From the NCBI GenBank assembly GCA_001051155.2, contig JYIP02000009.1:992001-1056000 (forward strand): 64,000 bases of DNA, in the 5' to 3' direction. The stretch's first letter is position 1; every line of letters begins with the position of its first letter. The DNA is from Chrysoporthe austroafricana (Eukaryota > Ascomycota > Sordariomycetes > Diaporthales > Cryphonectriaceae). The position numbers and the translations under genes were made by a program. Below are positions 11,230-23,381 of the stretch, in pieces. Under the pieces are notes generated by a model, which worked only from the letters and a program-made list of their open reading frames with translations, was not told where the DNA came from and ran no database searches.

Positions 11230-13137
11230 TCGCTTTACCTTACTAAGTTTCTGTAAACCCGCAAAAACTATATTAATAAGGCTATTAATACTATCAAAAC
11301 CAAAACGCGTTATGCAATTATCAAATTATATCTTTCCGTAAATGCCTTGCTATAAAACCAAAACTAATAAGAAATAGTATATTTAGTTATATTTAACTTT
11401 TATGCAATACCGTACCTTATATCCTAAGAAAAACCTTTTAAAGTTTGCCGAAAAAGCAAAACTATATAGTATGCTAAGTATATTTACAAAATATCGCTTA
11501 AGGACTGCCTCTCTCTAGAAAGATATCGGTAAGCTATATATTTATATAATAGCGAAAGCCGTTTCTATTATAATATTTATATAACGAAAAATTACTTAAG
11601 CGATTTCTTTCGCTATTAAGAAGCTTATATAATAGCCTTTTATCGGGCACTAATTAATAAAGATTATACCGATATAATAAACTGAAAAGTCGAATATAAT
11701 ATTTATATTCCTAATACCGAGCTAGGCAGCAGCAATATTAATTGGCCGCTAATTATTAAAGAAACCCAAAAGCTCATTTCACAATACTTTATATTATTAT
11801 AGATTAATTGTTCTAGCTTTATTTACGAAAAATAGGAGCTTTATCCAAATACCTTTACTAGTACGGATACTATTATAAGCAAGGATATAGATAACGGATT
11901 AATGGATAACTCTATTAAAGGAATATCGCCTGAATTTATTCCGAATTCACTTATTATTCGTAATCCTATTTCTGCCTTATATACCTTATTAATAGCTTAT
12001 TATATTCTATTTCCTATTATAATATCGAAAGATAATCGCTTACGAAATAAGCATAACTATTATATTAAGGATAAGGCTAAATAAATAATATTAAGCAATT
12101 ATAGCAATTTTACTAAAAAAGAAATAAATGCCGTATGCTATATAGCTAATATAGCAGAAATCGTTATAATTTACGAATATAATCGTAATATAGCCCTTGC
12201 TATTTGGAAGAAAATAGCTAAGAATATTAAGCCAATCTTAGCTAAATTTAAAACTTCCGAACTTATTATACTAATCGCTAATTTAAGCCTATCTGCTATA
12301 ATAAAGCGAAACTTTATAATGCTAGCTAAGCATTATCGAGTTATAAACGATATTATCGACTTAACCGAAAATAACTTATCGAGCATAGCTAGTTTATTAG
12401 CTATATTAAGCAAGGCTCTCTAAGCCAGTATTAATAGCATTCTGCCCTTGCGGGTTACGCCTTGCGCTATTCCCGCTTTATCTATCAAATATAACCCTAA
12501 ATCTAAAGCTATTAAAGCCGAAATCGCAATATATTACTATATATTAGCCTTCTATATATCCAAGGAATATATATGCTATAATTTTACTTAAAGAAGCAAT
12601 TTCGGTATTAATTATCCCTATATTATTAATAGCTTTGCTATTTATAATAATATTAAATTCGGCATTATCAGAATCTATAATAATTGCATTCAGTATTTCT
12701 TCCCTTTTACTATAAGAGAATATATATACGAATTCGTTATTTGATTCCATAACTTTAATCCTATTATCTTATCTAACCGGTCGGGCTTATATTTTATTAT
12801 AAACCAAATTTTCCGTTTCGAATACGATTTCAAGGCTATCAAGATTATCTTTATTAAAGACGATATAAATTACGATTTCAATATTACTTTTCAGAAATGG
12901 GCTAACGAAAACAAAAACTACTTTAGCGCTACCCGGTCCTTGCAATGCTAAAATTGCATAATAGGCCTCAAATCCTATATCCAAGCATATAGGCTGGTTA
13001 AGACTTTATAGCTTAATATCTATAACTATGCCGATTTTTGCGATTATATCGGAAAGGAAAAACTATTTGTTACGTTCTTTCGCAATTTATTAAACCTTAA
13101 AGCTATTGCTAAAGCCCGGGAAATTACCCCTAACTAA
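11230..13137 (+). pseudogene. F1 ORF2: unrecognised second gene downstream of pol (copy B)
   Basis: About 1.9 kb after the chromodomain, on the same strand as pol. One frame can be followed from about 11240 (a run including Ile-Asn-Lys-Ala-Ile-Asn-Thr-Ile-Lys-Thr) through the open stretch 11902-12084 to Ala-Arg-Glu-Ile at 13115. The interrupting TAA/TAG/TGA codons sit where other copies keep Gln or Trp. Conserved blocks: Ile-Trp-Lys-Lys-Ile-Ala-Lys-Asn-Ile near 12210, Ser-Ile-Ala-Ser-Leu-Leu-Ala-Ile-Leu-Ser-Lys near 12380, Phe-Cys-Asp-Tyr-Ile-Gly-Lys-Glu near 13040. I recognise no domain, signal peptide or membrane segment. Present in all five copies that reach this region. Confidence 0.6.
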
Positions 13138-13819
13138 TAAATATAGCTATTATTTATCGATATAATATTATTAATAATATATAATACTGCTTTCTTTTAA
13201 TAATTTATAAACTTAGCTATTCATATTAAAGATTGGCTATAATATCGCTATATAACAATTATATATAGCTATTAGCTCTATATACCGATATATCTTATCG
13301 TAACTTTATTTTATATTTATTACTATTATACTTACTTAATACCCTATTATTTAAAAACTATACTTTCTATTAATATTTACGAGCAATTTTAATCTTTAAT
13401 TATATTTATACTAAATATTTCGGCAATAAATATAACTAAGCATTACCGAAATATACCTGGATATTAGCCAGCCTTATTATATATAAATACTATATATATC
13501 TATTTATTCCAGGTATAAACCGATTGTAATAGAGGATTAATTCTAAGTTTCGAGTATAAGCAGGTTTTCTTTTAATTCCCGGCATAGGCATATTTGTTAT
13601 TCAAGTTTCCGGTATAAATACGTTTACCTGTTAGGATTTTAGCACGAGTCGGCTTTATAAAACGATTATTATTTCCTATATAATCTCTTTTGTCCAATAA
13701 TGCTATTGTGCTTTTCTTTGCTATATAACCCAGAATCCTATTATATCGTACTACCGCTACCCAAGATATCTCTGACAATTAGTTTCCTTTATGGATAAAG
13801 GTTATAAAGGGTTAGCAAT
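13138..13819 (+). other. F1 3' UTR (copy B)
   Basis: Non-coding stretch between ORF2 and the 3' LTR. It carries two to four imperfect units of about 30 bp around TTCCCGGCATAAGCATATTT (13555-13665) and ends with a weak purine-rich stretch, GGATAAAGGTTATAAAGGG, before the LTR, a possible decayed polypurine tract. The minus-strand open frame at 13572-13778 is treated as a shadow. Confidence 0.6.
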
Positions 13820-14026
13820 TGATAGCAAAACCTATAGACGAGGTAAATCCGTAATGGATTCGCCTGGTAAATTTATAGTAAATCCCCTAGTAAATACGCA
13901 GTGAATTTACCAGGTAAATGCTATATCCTTACTGGAAGGCTTATATAATGCCCTGATAGGCTTTAGCGTAATTTACTTTCTTGGAAGAACGATGCTTTAT
14001 AATATATTTCAGTACGTTTATTATCA
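13820..14026 (+). repeat. F1 LTR L2 (3' LTR of copy B)
   Basis: 207 bp, starting TGATAGCAAAACC and ending TTTATTATCA, one of the least mutated LTR copies here. TG...CA ends with TGATA/TATCA inverted termini. A TATA-like TTATATAA lies at 13941-13948 in element sense. It is followed directly by integrase sequence of copy C. Confidence 0.9.
13941..13948 (+). promoter_or_regulatory. TATA-like box in F1 LTR
   Basis: TTATATAA in the context GGCTTATATAATGCCC. It is kept with small changes in every LTR copy, including 5' LTRs (23293-23300 in K; 57504-57511 on the minus strand in N). Position and conservation fit a core promoter; no transcription start can be shown from sequence. Confidence 0.4.
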
Positions 14027-17000
14027 ATAATGCCGAATTGCTATTTCAATTATTCGGTTTTTTATTTTAGATTGCTTATCCGTTTGTAAATACGAAACCG
14101 TAAAGTAAGCAAGTTTTATTCCAATAGCTTTTTACAAATATTTCCAGAATTCCGATAAGAATTTCGAATTTCTATTTAAGATAATCTTTTTAAATATTCT
14201 TTAGCTAATAATATAAAGTATTTATAAAATAAAGGTTATTTAATCTGTTATAATATATATTATATTGCTTAATATAATAATTATAGCTTTGGAATATTTA
14301 TCCGTAATCGTAAAAAAAGTATTTAAGAATAGCATTTTAGCTAAAACTTATATAATATTTATAAATAGCATTATTAATAATTTTATAACAAAATTTATAA
14401 TAATAATATAAAAAGGGATTAATAGAAATTATATAAGCTATATTTCTTTTAAAGATTATTATAAATCGTTTTTATTTTTATTATAAGTTCGATATATCGA
14501 TATATAATTGCGTATTTTGGCATAGCAATATTTAATAACGAATCGATTTATTAAATTATATTATATACGGTTTATACCGAAATAGTATTTTCTATTATAA
14601 GCTTTTTTAATAAAATCCAATATTACTTTATTTAGGATATATAATTATTATTTCCTATAATAGTCTTTGAGAAATAATAAGCTATTATAATTTAATATAA
14701 AAGATAATCGGGCAATTTTATTTGAATCTTTTAATTATTCGATTATTTTGGACTATAAAAGCTATTTTTCGTATTTTTTCTTAATATGCCTTTTTATTTC
14801 GCTATTTATAAATATTTTATTAAAAACTTAAACGAATTTATTTTCTTATATTTTATTTAGAATGCTTTTATTATCGATAAGTTTTTAAGTAAATAGTAAT
14901 CTTAATATAGCATTTGCAAAAATATTCGATTTTCCCGGTATATAATATGCTTTCAAATTAAATTAATTTAAGTATTCCGAAACGAAAATTAGCTATATAT
15001 TTGCTTTAATTTTATCTATTATATTTATAAATAACGAATAAATAATGCTAATTATTATTGTATAATCGGTAAAGATATAAATTAGCTTAATTCAATTTGA
15101 TTTTATTATTATTTATAATTTTCATATTAATTATATTAAATAAGCTATTTTAAGCTTTATAAACTAGTATTTTCGTTTTATTTCGTTAATTATTTTATTT
15201 AAATAAAGAATTAATTATATAGCTATATTTGCTATTAGCAATATTTCGTTTTATATATAATCGTTTGCTAATTGGAAAATAATGCTTAAGAATTCTATTT
15301 CTTTAAACGTATTTAATTAAATAAAAAGAGGTTTATTTAAAATATAATAAAATAAAGCATTTTTAGCTTTTAAAGCTATTTTAAAATTATAAAAACTATT
15401 AATTTCGTTTAATATTAAATCGAAAATAGCTTATATAATTTCTAATTGCTAAAATATTTTAGGGAATTTCAGATTGCGAATAGCTTATATTTAGTATTCC
15501 GTATTGGAAATTCCGAATCCGTTTATTTTGAATTTTAAGATTTGGATTAATAAATATTTAAGAAATAATTTAAGTTTTGCTAATAAAATATTTTTATATA
15601 AAAATAATAAAAAAATAATTTATAAATATTGCAAATAATTTTATTCTATAATTGAATAAATAATAATATCGTTTATAAAAGCGAAAGCAAATTTGTAATA
15701 TAATTATAAGAATTAATTTATAAAATGCTAAATATAAAATAGCGAATTTCGAAATCTTATAAATAAAACTTTTATCTTTTTTTAATCGTAATAGCTAATA
15801 ATAATAAATCGGTTTTTATAATTTTAAATATATTAAGAATTAATAGAAAAATTATTATACGTTTATTATTATAATATATATTTTTCCTTTTAATTATTTA
15901 ATAATTTTCTATTATAATAGCAAAGAATAAGTATTAAAGATTAAGATTTTGTTTAAAACGTATAAATTAATTATTATATATCTTTTCTTTTAGCTATTTA
16001 TATTTTTCTAAATTATAAAAATTAGTAAACCGAATAGCATTATACTTATAATCTATTTAGCTTAACTTTGCTAATATAATTTATCCAAAATTTCGTTAAT
16101 TACTTTTTAATTTTCTTTATTTGAATAATATAGCTTTTATTCTATTTTCTAATTCTATTATTTTTCAACTAAATCGATTTTTATTTATTAATCGATTAGC
16201 ATATTAACGGGATTTATATTTTTGAAAACTTTAACGTATATTTATATTAACTTTATAACTTTATAAAGAAATTCCGGTAAATGCTTGCAAATGTATATAC
16301 TGAAATCAATTTCCGATTCTTTAATAGCTTTATCTTTCCGAATTCTTAATTTATTACTATTTTCGAAATAGTCTTTTATTTCGGGAATTTTTATATCCGG
16401 GAATTGGTACTTTTCCAGCTATTTTCCAGTAATTTCCGCAATTTATTGGAAAATATACTTAATAAATAATAATTAATCTGAATTCAGCTTTCTTAAAAGC
16501 TATAATTTATTTTTAGTTCGTTAAAAGAAATATTGTCGCGCGATATAATAATAATTATCTTAATTCGCTAGCAGGGTTATATAATTTGTCTGGAATAGTT
16601 CGATTATTTTTAAAAGTTAATTTAATAGCTTATTAAACAATTTATTTACCTTTTCTATTATAGTTTAAATAGAAAGATTATATTTTTAGGATTTGCTTAA
16701 TATTAATAGGAAGAAGCTTATAAAATTTAAACGGTATTATTATTATAATTATAATTCTTATTTGCCAGAATTATATTAGCATTCGGGCAAATATTTCTAT
16801 TTTTATTATAATGCTATTAAAATAATCAAATTATAAGGACAATTCTAAATTTAGAATATTTAGTTTGTAAAGAATATTATATTCCTATTTTAGCAAAATA
16901 CTTGCTTCCAATCGATCTAATATTCAAGCTTTTATTCGAATACGAAATATAATTAAATAGCCGTACTTATTGCTTTGAAAATATATATCGAATTTAGCTT

Positions 17001-17290
17001 AGCCTTTTGCTAAAAACTGGCTTATACTTCTGAATTTAGCTTTTATATTCCAGTTTACTTTTACTTTAAGGAATTGCGCTAGCAATTTTTCGGCAATAGC
17101 ATAACGATTGGCGCTTATATCGATATAAACCTTTATATCCGGCTCGTTCGAATATGCTTTAACTGCAGCTCTTATATATATATAGCTGCTATTATAATAA
17201 AATTTAGCTATAAGTATAAGACTATCGTACTTTAAAGTTTCTCTTTTTTATATAATAATTTTAATAAAATCTTATAATTAACTGGATAGC
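14027..17290 (-). pseudogene. pol: F1 pol relic: integrase, RNase H, RT, protease (copy C)
   Basis: Read right to left: protease Ile-Asp-Ile-Ser-Ala near 17115-17130, RT (15300-16200, with a deletion at about 15445 in the RT after the active site), the RNase H end near 14930, and the integrase core ending at the Gln-Thr-Asp-Lys-Gln-Ser motif near 14065-14085. All match copies B and N segment by segment. Frames are full of stops. Confidence 0.75.
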
Positions 17291-17300
17291 TATATAGAGT
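14027..17300 (-). mobile_element. F1 copy C: pol fragment, minus strand
   Basis: Internal F1 segment from mid-integrase (left end, cut by insertion of B) to the gag/protease boundary (right end, cut by F2b at 17301). It has lost about 150 bp near 15445 and about 75 bp near 16613 relative to other copies. The missing chromodomain and ORF2 part would lie left of the window, beyond the rest of B. Confidence 0.85.
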
Positions 17301-17737
17301 TATTATAAACGCTGCAGTAATCTTAGAATAAATTGTAAAGTTAAAGGGTTTATATTAGCAAAAGCGATATTAAATATAGCTTTGAATATCGGAAACTTAT
17401 TTAACAGGTAATCGCAATATTTATAAGCTTATGCGGCTATTATTTAAATATTTAATAGGGTTTAAGTAATATTTAAATTTATAACTAAAAAGCTATAGTA
17501 ATTTATTTAGTAAGTATCCCGACCTTATGTATTTAGCTTTTCAGTTTAGACCGTTAAAACTGCTATCGATAATATTAGTTTATATAGGATTATTAAGACT
17601 AATAGCGATTCCGTTAATCCAACTTTTAACTTTAAGTTATATAATCCTTGCGGGTTAGCGGGGCTATATAATAAGCTATTCCGTTAGTCTTCCTTATGCC
17701 TTTGCGCATTTACCGGCCCCTTTATCGGGTTATAATA
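17301..17737 (-). repeat. F2-type LTR (F2b 3' LTR)
   Basis: 437 bp, starting TATTATAAACGCTGCAG and ending GGTTATAATA on the plus strand. It matches the F2 LTRs at 27177 and 34153 at both ends but differs in the middle, so it is a subfamily. The fragment at 62527-62714 is closer to this version. Confidence 0.75.
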
Positions 17738-17799
17738 TTATCCTTTTCCTATCGATTATCGTTCTCGATAATTTCTTCCGTAAAGCCCTTTATTAATAC

Positions 17800-18374
17800 T
17801 TACCTATCGATATTCCTTTCTTAATTAAAATATCTTGCAGAATCGAAAAGCGTTTTTACAAGAAGATAGACCAAAGCAATACTTTCTGGCTTATAGTTTT
17901 CTCTCGTTATTCTGAAATGCTTGTATATTCTTCTTGCTCGAACCGCAATCTTTTTTGCTATATTTTGGAAGAGGATTCTTCTCGTTATGCAAAATATATT
18001 CGTAGCAAGCGCGGCAATTATAATATAGCGGGTCTTATTCCGGTTCAAATGCAAAAAATCGTAAAGCAGCATTCCCAAATTGAAACGGAATTGAATGCTG
18101 CTGAAAAGGAAGCAATGCTAGCCAATGCAAAGGTTTTCCGGTTACGAAAATAATATCGCTTATAAGCTAAAAAAATGGCTTGCGCAGTTCGTTAGGGCCT
18201 GAATACAATTGAGGAATTGGAATAGCTAGAGGCGGAAAAGGTTGAAAAGGAATATCGCAAGGCCGAAGTCGAATATTATATTACGGAGCCTTTAGTTCCG
18301 GAAGGTCTTTTTTCTGAGAGTTTCGACTTGGATGCCGCTTTATAGCAATTTGGGTTTAATATTAACTAGCCTGT
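17800..18374 (+). pseudogene. antisense coiled-coil ORF of F2b
   Basis: Plus strand, opposite to F2b pol and tail-to-tail with it. Open at 17917-18153 (78 residues) and continuing in frame past stops to about 18370. A short Cys-containing segment (Ser-Ser-Cys-Ser-Asn) comes first, then a charged coil rich in Glu/Lys/Ala, ending Glu-Glu-Leu-Glu and a Pro-Glu-Gly-x-Phe-x-Glu-Ser-Phe-Asp block. The F2 copy at 27690-28310 has the same blocks. The layout resembles small coiled-coil proteins that often accompany fungal retrotransposons; function unknown. Confidence 0.5.
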
Positions 18375-18449
18375 TAGCAATTTGTCTATAGGAAATGAAA
18401 TTATGCTTAGTTTTTCCGACCGATTTTTTAGCTAGCTAATCGGTTGCTT

Positions 18450-18818
18450 TACTTAATATTTCTTAAATGCTTATAATATATTGCTTAGATTGCTAATTAG
18501 TTCTTAGCTATTTTCGTTCGAATAATATCTTTTCCATTTAATTAGATATTTTCGGGTTTTAATTAATTTTCAGTATTTAAGAATTTGTTCGATTTCGTAT
18601 TTTAATTTATTATTTTCGATTTGTAAGGATTTGTTTATTTTGGTCGCTTTTAATATTAATTCGAAAAATGAAATATAGAATACTGAGTAAATTTTTATTC
18701 TATAAAGTAATACGAATTCGAAATTAATATTTGAGGTTTTCTTTAGGATTTTTAATAAGCTAAGTTTTTTATAGTTTAATATAAGAGGGCGAATATCGGT
18801 ATAGGGTAAATATTCGGC
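18450..18818 (-). pseudogene. pol: F2b integrase C-terminus and chromodomain relic
   Basis: Minus-strand sequence matching 28500-28790 of F2: integrase C-terminal domain with the His-Pro-x-Phe-His-x-Ser region near 18660, then a chromodomain at about 18495-18625. Truncated at 18818. Stops and frame breaks present. Confidence 0.65.
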
Positions 18819-19439
18819 TTAAACAATTATATAAATACAGATAAAAAGGAGATAAAAAAAGGGTTAATTTCTGTTATATTGGTTATTATATAGTCGTTAT
18901 TTTCTTTTTTTTTTTCTTACTTATTTTATCTATCGAGAGTGGGCGGAAAGCGAGATATATATATTTGAAATTTCTATCTTTTTCGAATATTCTTTGCCAC
19001 TTAATTTATAATTATAAGCTGTATTTATAAGCATTTATTAGCTTATTATAAATCAAAGTTACATTTATATTATTTGATTTATCCGTTCGAAAGCAATAGG
19101 GAAATAATTATTACAATAAGCTTTGCATTACGCAAGCTTACTATTTGCCATTCGCTACTCTCTCGAATGTTCTAACAGCTTCTGCTTACGTAATTAACTA
19201 ATTATATAATTATATTTTATATATAAATATAGTTTATAATAGTTATAAATATAGCAACCCTAGTTTTATAGCTCGTATAGTTATTGAAATATTAAGAAAT
19301 AAAGTTTTAATATTATTTATTTATTAACTTTTCTTTTAATTATTTGAGCTTTTTATATTATTTATATATATATTTATATATTATTATAAAGCTTATTATT
19401 TATATCTTTATATTAATTATTTGTATATATATACTTATA
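18819..19439. other. unassigned island with little RIP decay
   Basis: About 620 bp that matches no other part of the window. CpA dinucleotides are visibly more common than in the neighbours. No coding frame recognised. It contains a possible solo LTR (18872-19177) and A+T-rich flanks. It may be original target DNA between elements, or a third element family. Confidence 0.5.
18872..19177. repeat. possible solo LTR of a third, unknown family
   Basis: 306 bp starting TGTTATATTGG and ending TCGAATGTTCTAACA: TG...CA with TGTTA/TAACA inverted ends. The flanking five bases are ATTTC (left) and GCTTC (right), which match as a duplication only if two C-to-T/G-to-A changes are allowed. No second copy in the window, so this is tentative. 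Confidence 0.3.
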
Positions 19440-20540
19440 GCTTGGCTAGCATTATAAAATTTCGCTTTATTATAGCAAATAAGCTTAGATTAACGACCGG
19501 CATAATAAGCTTAAAAGCTTTAAGCTTAATTAAAACTAGCTTAATATTCTTAGCTATTTTTTTCCAGGCAATAAGGGCTATATTACGACTATATTCGTAA
19601 ACTATAATAATTTCAGCTATATTAGCTATATAGCGTATAGTATTTACTTCTTCTTTAATAAAATTGCTGCAATTGCTTAATATTATTTGTTTAGCCTTAT
19701 CTTTAATATAATGCTTATACTTATTTCGTAAGCAATCGTCTTTCGATATTATAGTAGGAAATAAGATATAATAAGCTGTTAATAGAGTATATAAGGCAAG
19801 AATAGGATTACGAATAATAAGTGAATTCGAAATAAATTCAAGCGATATTCCTTTAATAAAATTATCCGTTAATCCGTTATTTATATTTTCGCTCGTAATA
19901 GTATCCGTACTAATAAGAGTATTTGGATAAAGCTTTTATTTTTCGTAAATAAAGCTAAAGCAATTAATTTATAACAGTATAAAATATTATAAAATAAGGT
20001 TTTAAGCCTTTTTAATAATTAGCAGCCGATTAATATCGCTATTGCCTAGTTCGGTATTAAAGATATAAATATTATATTCGACCTCTCGGTTTATTATATT
20101 AATATAACCCTTATTAATTAGCGCTTGACAAAAGGTTACTGTATAAGCTTCTTAATAGCGAAAAAAATCGCTTAAGTAATTTTTCGTTATATAAGTATTA
20201 CGGTAGAAACGGCTTTCGCTACTATACAAATATATAGCCTACCGATATTCTTTTAAAGAAAGGCGGTTTTTGAACGATACTTTATAAACGTATTTAGCGT
20301 ATTATATAATCTTGCTTTTTCGGCAAACTTTAGAAGGTTCTTCTTGGGATATAAAGTATAATACCGTATAGAAATTAAGTATAGCTAAATATATTATTTC
20401 TTATTAGTCTTAATCTTATAGCAAGGCATTTATAGAAGAATACGATTTGATAATCGCATAATGCATTTTAATTTTAATAATATTAATAGCTTTATTAATA
20501 TAATCCTTGCAAGTTTATAAAAGCTTAGCGGAATAAAACA
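19440..20540 (-). pseudogene. F1 ORF2 relic, 3' truncated (copy G)
   Basis: Amino-terminal and middle part of ORF2 read right to left, matching copy B 11240-12310 and copy N 48690-49790. The carboxy-terminal third is missing. Blocks for Ile-Ala-Lys-Asn-Ile near 19540 and Ser-Pro-Glu-Phe near 19840 are recognisable. Function unknown. Confidence 0.55.
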
Positions 20541-20679
20541 AAATTAATAATAATACTGGCTTAATATTCAAAAATAATATTTAAAAATATAATAAAAAGT
20601 AATAACGATAGAGCAATGCAATTAGCTATAATGGGTAAATAAGGATAATAATCGTAAGCGCGCTAATAAAAAGAAGAAA

Positions 20680-23171
20680 ATAAAATGAATTTACTAGCAG
20701 TTTACGAAATAATAGTTTTTGAATTTGCTAGAAATTTACTTTTTTATTTCAATGCGCGCTTATTGTATCGCAAATTTCTTTAATCTCTTAAAATAAATAG
20801 ATTAGCTTATTCCAATATACTTTCTATTCGTAAGTCGCGCTTTAGCTTGCCTCGTTTTCGTAAGATAATTACGATAATATCTCCCGGTTTAAAGACTTTT
20901 TCTGCTAATAACCGCTTTTGCTTTATTTCTTCTTGAAATTCGGCTATAATTTCGCATTTCCGTTCGAAATTACGTATTATTTCGTCCGTATTCAAAGCAT
21001 TACGGAATATCTATATATTATAATAGCTAGAATAGTTTATTCATTTTATTAAATATTCAATTCTGCGCGGATTATATTTATACTTTCGCTTATAGCAGCT
21101 AATTATCCTTTCCAGCTCGTAATATCGGTAGTTCTTTAAATACTTCTCGATATTCGGATCTTCTAGCATATTTATTAAGTCTTAATATATAGAATTATAT
21201 TTATAAAAGTCTGTCTTAAAAGAGTTTGCAAGTATTAATTATATTACCGAGATTATTAAATAAATATTTATATAAGGAACCAATTTCAATTTATATATTA
21301 AGTTTTCTATTTTTCGAATAACTTGAAAAAATCTTATCTTCTATTATAAAAATTTCAGAAATAAATTATTTAGTAATAAATACTTATAGCTTAAGCGAAT
21401 ATATATTTAATTATTTAATTCGAAAACTATTTAGCAATAATGCTTATTATATTGCAATTTAGCTGCTATTTACATTTTAGTAATGAAAAATTAAGCTTTT
21501 TCCTAGAAAATTTCTTTTATTAAAAGTATTATATCTTTTATTTATTAGCCCGATAATAAGTTAAATCCGAATAGTATTTAGCTAGCTAAATATTTTATAG
21601 TTTAGTTATATATATTATTCAGGTTAAATTGTAATGCTAGTATTATTTTAATTTATTCTGTATTAAAGTAAACGATAATAAAATGCCGAATTGCTATTTT
21701 CATTATTCGGTTCTTTATTTCAGACTGCTTGTCCGTTTGCGGATATAAGGTTATAAAGTAAGCAAGTTTCGTTTTAATAGCCTTTTACAAATATTTTTAA
21801 AATTCCGATAAGAATTTCGAATCTCTATTTGAAATAATCCTTTTGAATATTCTTTAGCTAATAATATAAAATATCTGTAAGATAAGGGTTGCTTAATTTG
21901 CTATAATATATATTGCATTATTTGGTATAATAATTGTAATTTTAGAATATTTATTTATAATTATAAGAAAAGCATTTAAGAATAGCATTTTAATTAAAGC
22001 TTATATAATATTTATAAATAGCATTATTAATAGCCTTATAACGAAATTTATAATAATAATATAAAAAAGGATTAATAGAAATAATATAAGCTATATTTCT
22101 TTTAAAGATTATTATAAATCGGTTTTATTTTCATTATAAGTTCGATATATCGATATATAATTATATATTTTAGCATAGCAGTATTTAATAATAAATTGAT
22201 TTATTAAATTATGCTATATACGGTTTATACTGAAATAGTATTTTCTATTATAAGCTTTTTTAATAAAATCCAATGCCATTTCATTCGGAATGCATAATCG
22301 TTATTTCCCGTAATAATCCTTGAGAAATAATAAGCTATTATAATTTAGTATAAAAAGTAATCGGGCAATTTTATTTGAATCTTTTAATTATTCGATTATT
22401 TTGGACTATAAAAGGTATTTTTCGTATCCTTTCTTAATATGCCCTTTTATTTCGCTATTTATAAATATTTTATTAAAAACTTAAATAAGCTTATTTTCCT
22501 ATATCTTATCTAGAACGCTTTTATTATCGATAGGTTTTTAAGTAAATAGTAATCTTGATATAGCATTTGCAAAAATATTCGACTTTCCCGATATATAATA
22601 TGCTTTTAAGTCGAATTAGCTTAAATATTCCGAAACGAGAATTAGCTGCATATTTGCTTTAATTTTATTTACTATATTTATAAATAACGAATAAATAATA
22701 TTAACCGTTATTATATAATCGATAAGAATATAAACTAGCTTAGCTCGATTCGATTTTATTATCGTTTGCAGTTTTCGCATTAGCTATATTAAATAAGCTA
22801 TTTTAAGCTTTATAAGCCAGTACTTTCATTTTGCTTTATTAATTATTTTGCTTAAATAGAAGATTAATTATATAGCTATATTTGCTATTAGCAATATTCC
22901 GTTTTATACGTAATTATTTATTAATTAGAAAATAATGCTTGAAAATCTTATTTCTTTAAATATATTTAGCTAAATAAAAAGAAGTTTGTTTAGGATATAG
23001 TAAAACAAAGCATTCTTAGCTTCTAAAGCTATTTTGAAATCGTAAAAACTATTAATTTTATTTAGTATTAAATCGAAAATAGCCTGTATAATATAATTTC
23101 GCTATCTTATATTTGAAAGTAAATAATTCAATTAATAAGCTTTATTTAGCATTTTAGTTTTCCTTTTCTAA
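20680..23171 (-). pseudogene. pol: F1 pol relic: RT end, RNase H, integrase, chromodomain (copy G)
   Basis: Chromodomain at about 20945-21145, integrase Gln-Thr-Asp-Lys-Gln-Ser motif near 21725-21750, integrase core to about 22450, Pro-Gly-Lys-Ser-Asn RNase H end near 22585, RT up to the L3 insertion. The open stretch 20807-20995 codes the tail just after the chromodomain (Phe-Glu-Arg-Lys-Cys-Glu). Otherwise interrupted by stops. Confidence 0.75.
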
Positions 23172-23379
23172 TAATAGCAAAATCTATAGATATAGTGAAT
23201 TCATAATGGATTCGCTTAGTAAATCTATAATAAATCCCTTAATAAATATATAATGAATTTACTAAATAAATGCTATACCCTTACTAAGGGGCTTATATAA
23301 TGCCCTGACAAGCTCTTAACGTAATTTACTTTTTTAAGAAAACTATATTTCATAATATATTTCAATACGTTTATTATCA
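23172..23379 (+). repeat. F1 LTR L3 (5' LTR of K)
   Basis: 208 bp, starting TAATAGCAAAATC (from TGATAGC) and ending TTTATTATCA. It shares small variants with L8 and L4 (ATATAG where others have ACGAAG; CTCTTA where others have CTTTA), supporting pairing with L8. It is inserted into RT of copy G. Confidence 0.9.
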
Positions 23380-23381
23380 AT

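Larger units (their letters stand above)
3794..14026 (+). mobile_element. F1 copy B: nearly full-length chromovirus lacking its 5' LTR here
   Basis: Plus-strand F1 element with 5' UTR array, gag, protease, RT, RNase H, integrase, chromodomain, ORF2, 3' UTR and 3' LTR (L2). Its first about 280 bp, including the 5' LTR, are cut off by the insertion of copy A. Adding those and a roughly 145-bp internal deletion near 9592 gives about 10.65 kb, the family length. Its right end sits inside the integrase region of copy C. Confidence 0.9.
17301..18818 (-). mobile_element. F2b: 3' remnant of second gypsy family
   Basis: Minus-strand remnant with 3' LTR (17301-17737), antisense coiled-coil ORF and the integrase/chromodomain end of pol. 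The same order occurs in F2 at 27177-28800. It breaks off at about 18818 inside the integrase C-terminal part, where unrelated DNA begins. It is inserted into copy C at the gag/protease boundary. Confidence 0.8.
19440..23171 (-). mobile_element. F1 copy G: ORF2 to RT, minus strand
   Basis: F1 fragment containing part of ORF2, chromodomain, integrase, RNase H and part of RT. The left end is truncated within ORF2 at the unassigned island. The right end is cut in RT by the LTR of element K. The rest of G (RT start, gag, 5' LTR) is not found on the other side of K in this window. Confidence 0.8.

Noticed and set aside
11230..13137. ORF2 as an envelope-like gene
   Set aside because: No signal peptide, transmembrane segment or cleavage site could be seen in the followable frame; left as unknown.
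13572..13778. Minus-strand 68-residue frame in the F1 3' UTR
   Set aside because: Not kept open in the other 3' UTRs (26611, 47184, 61638) and covers a non-coding repeat region.
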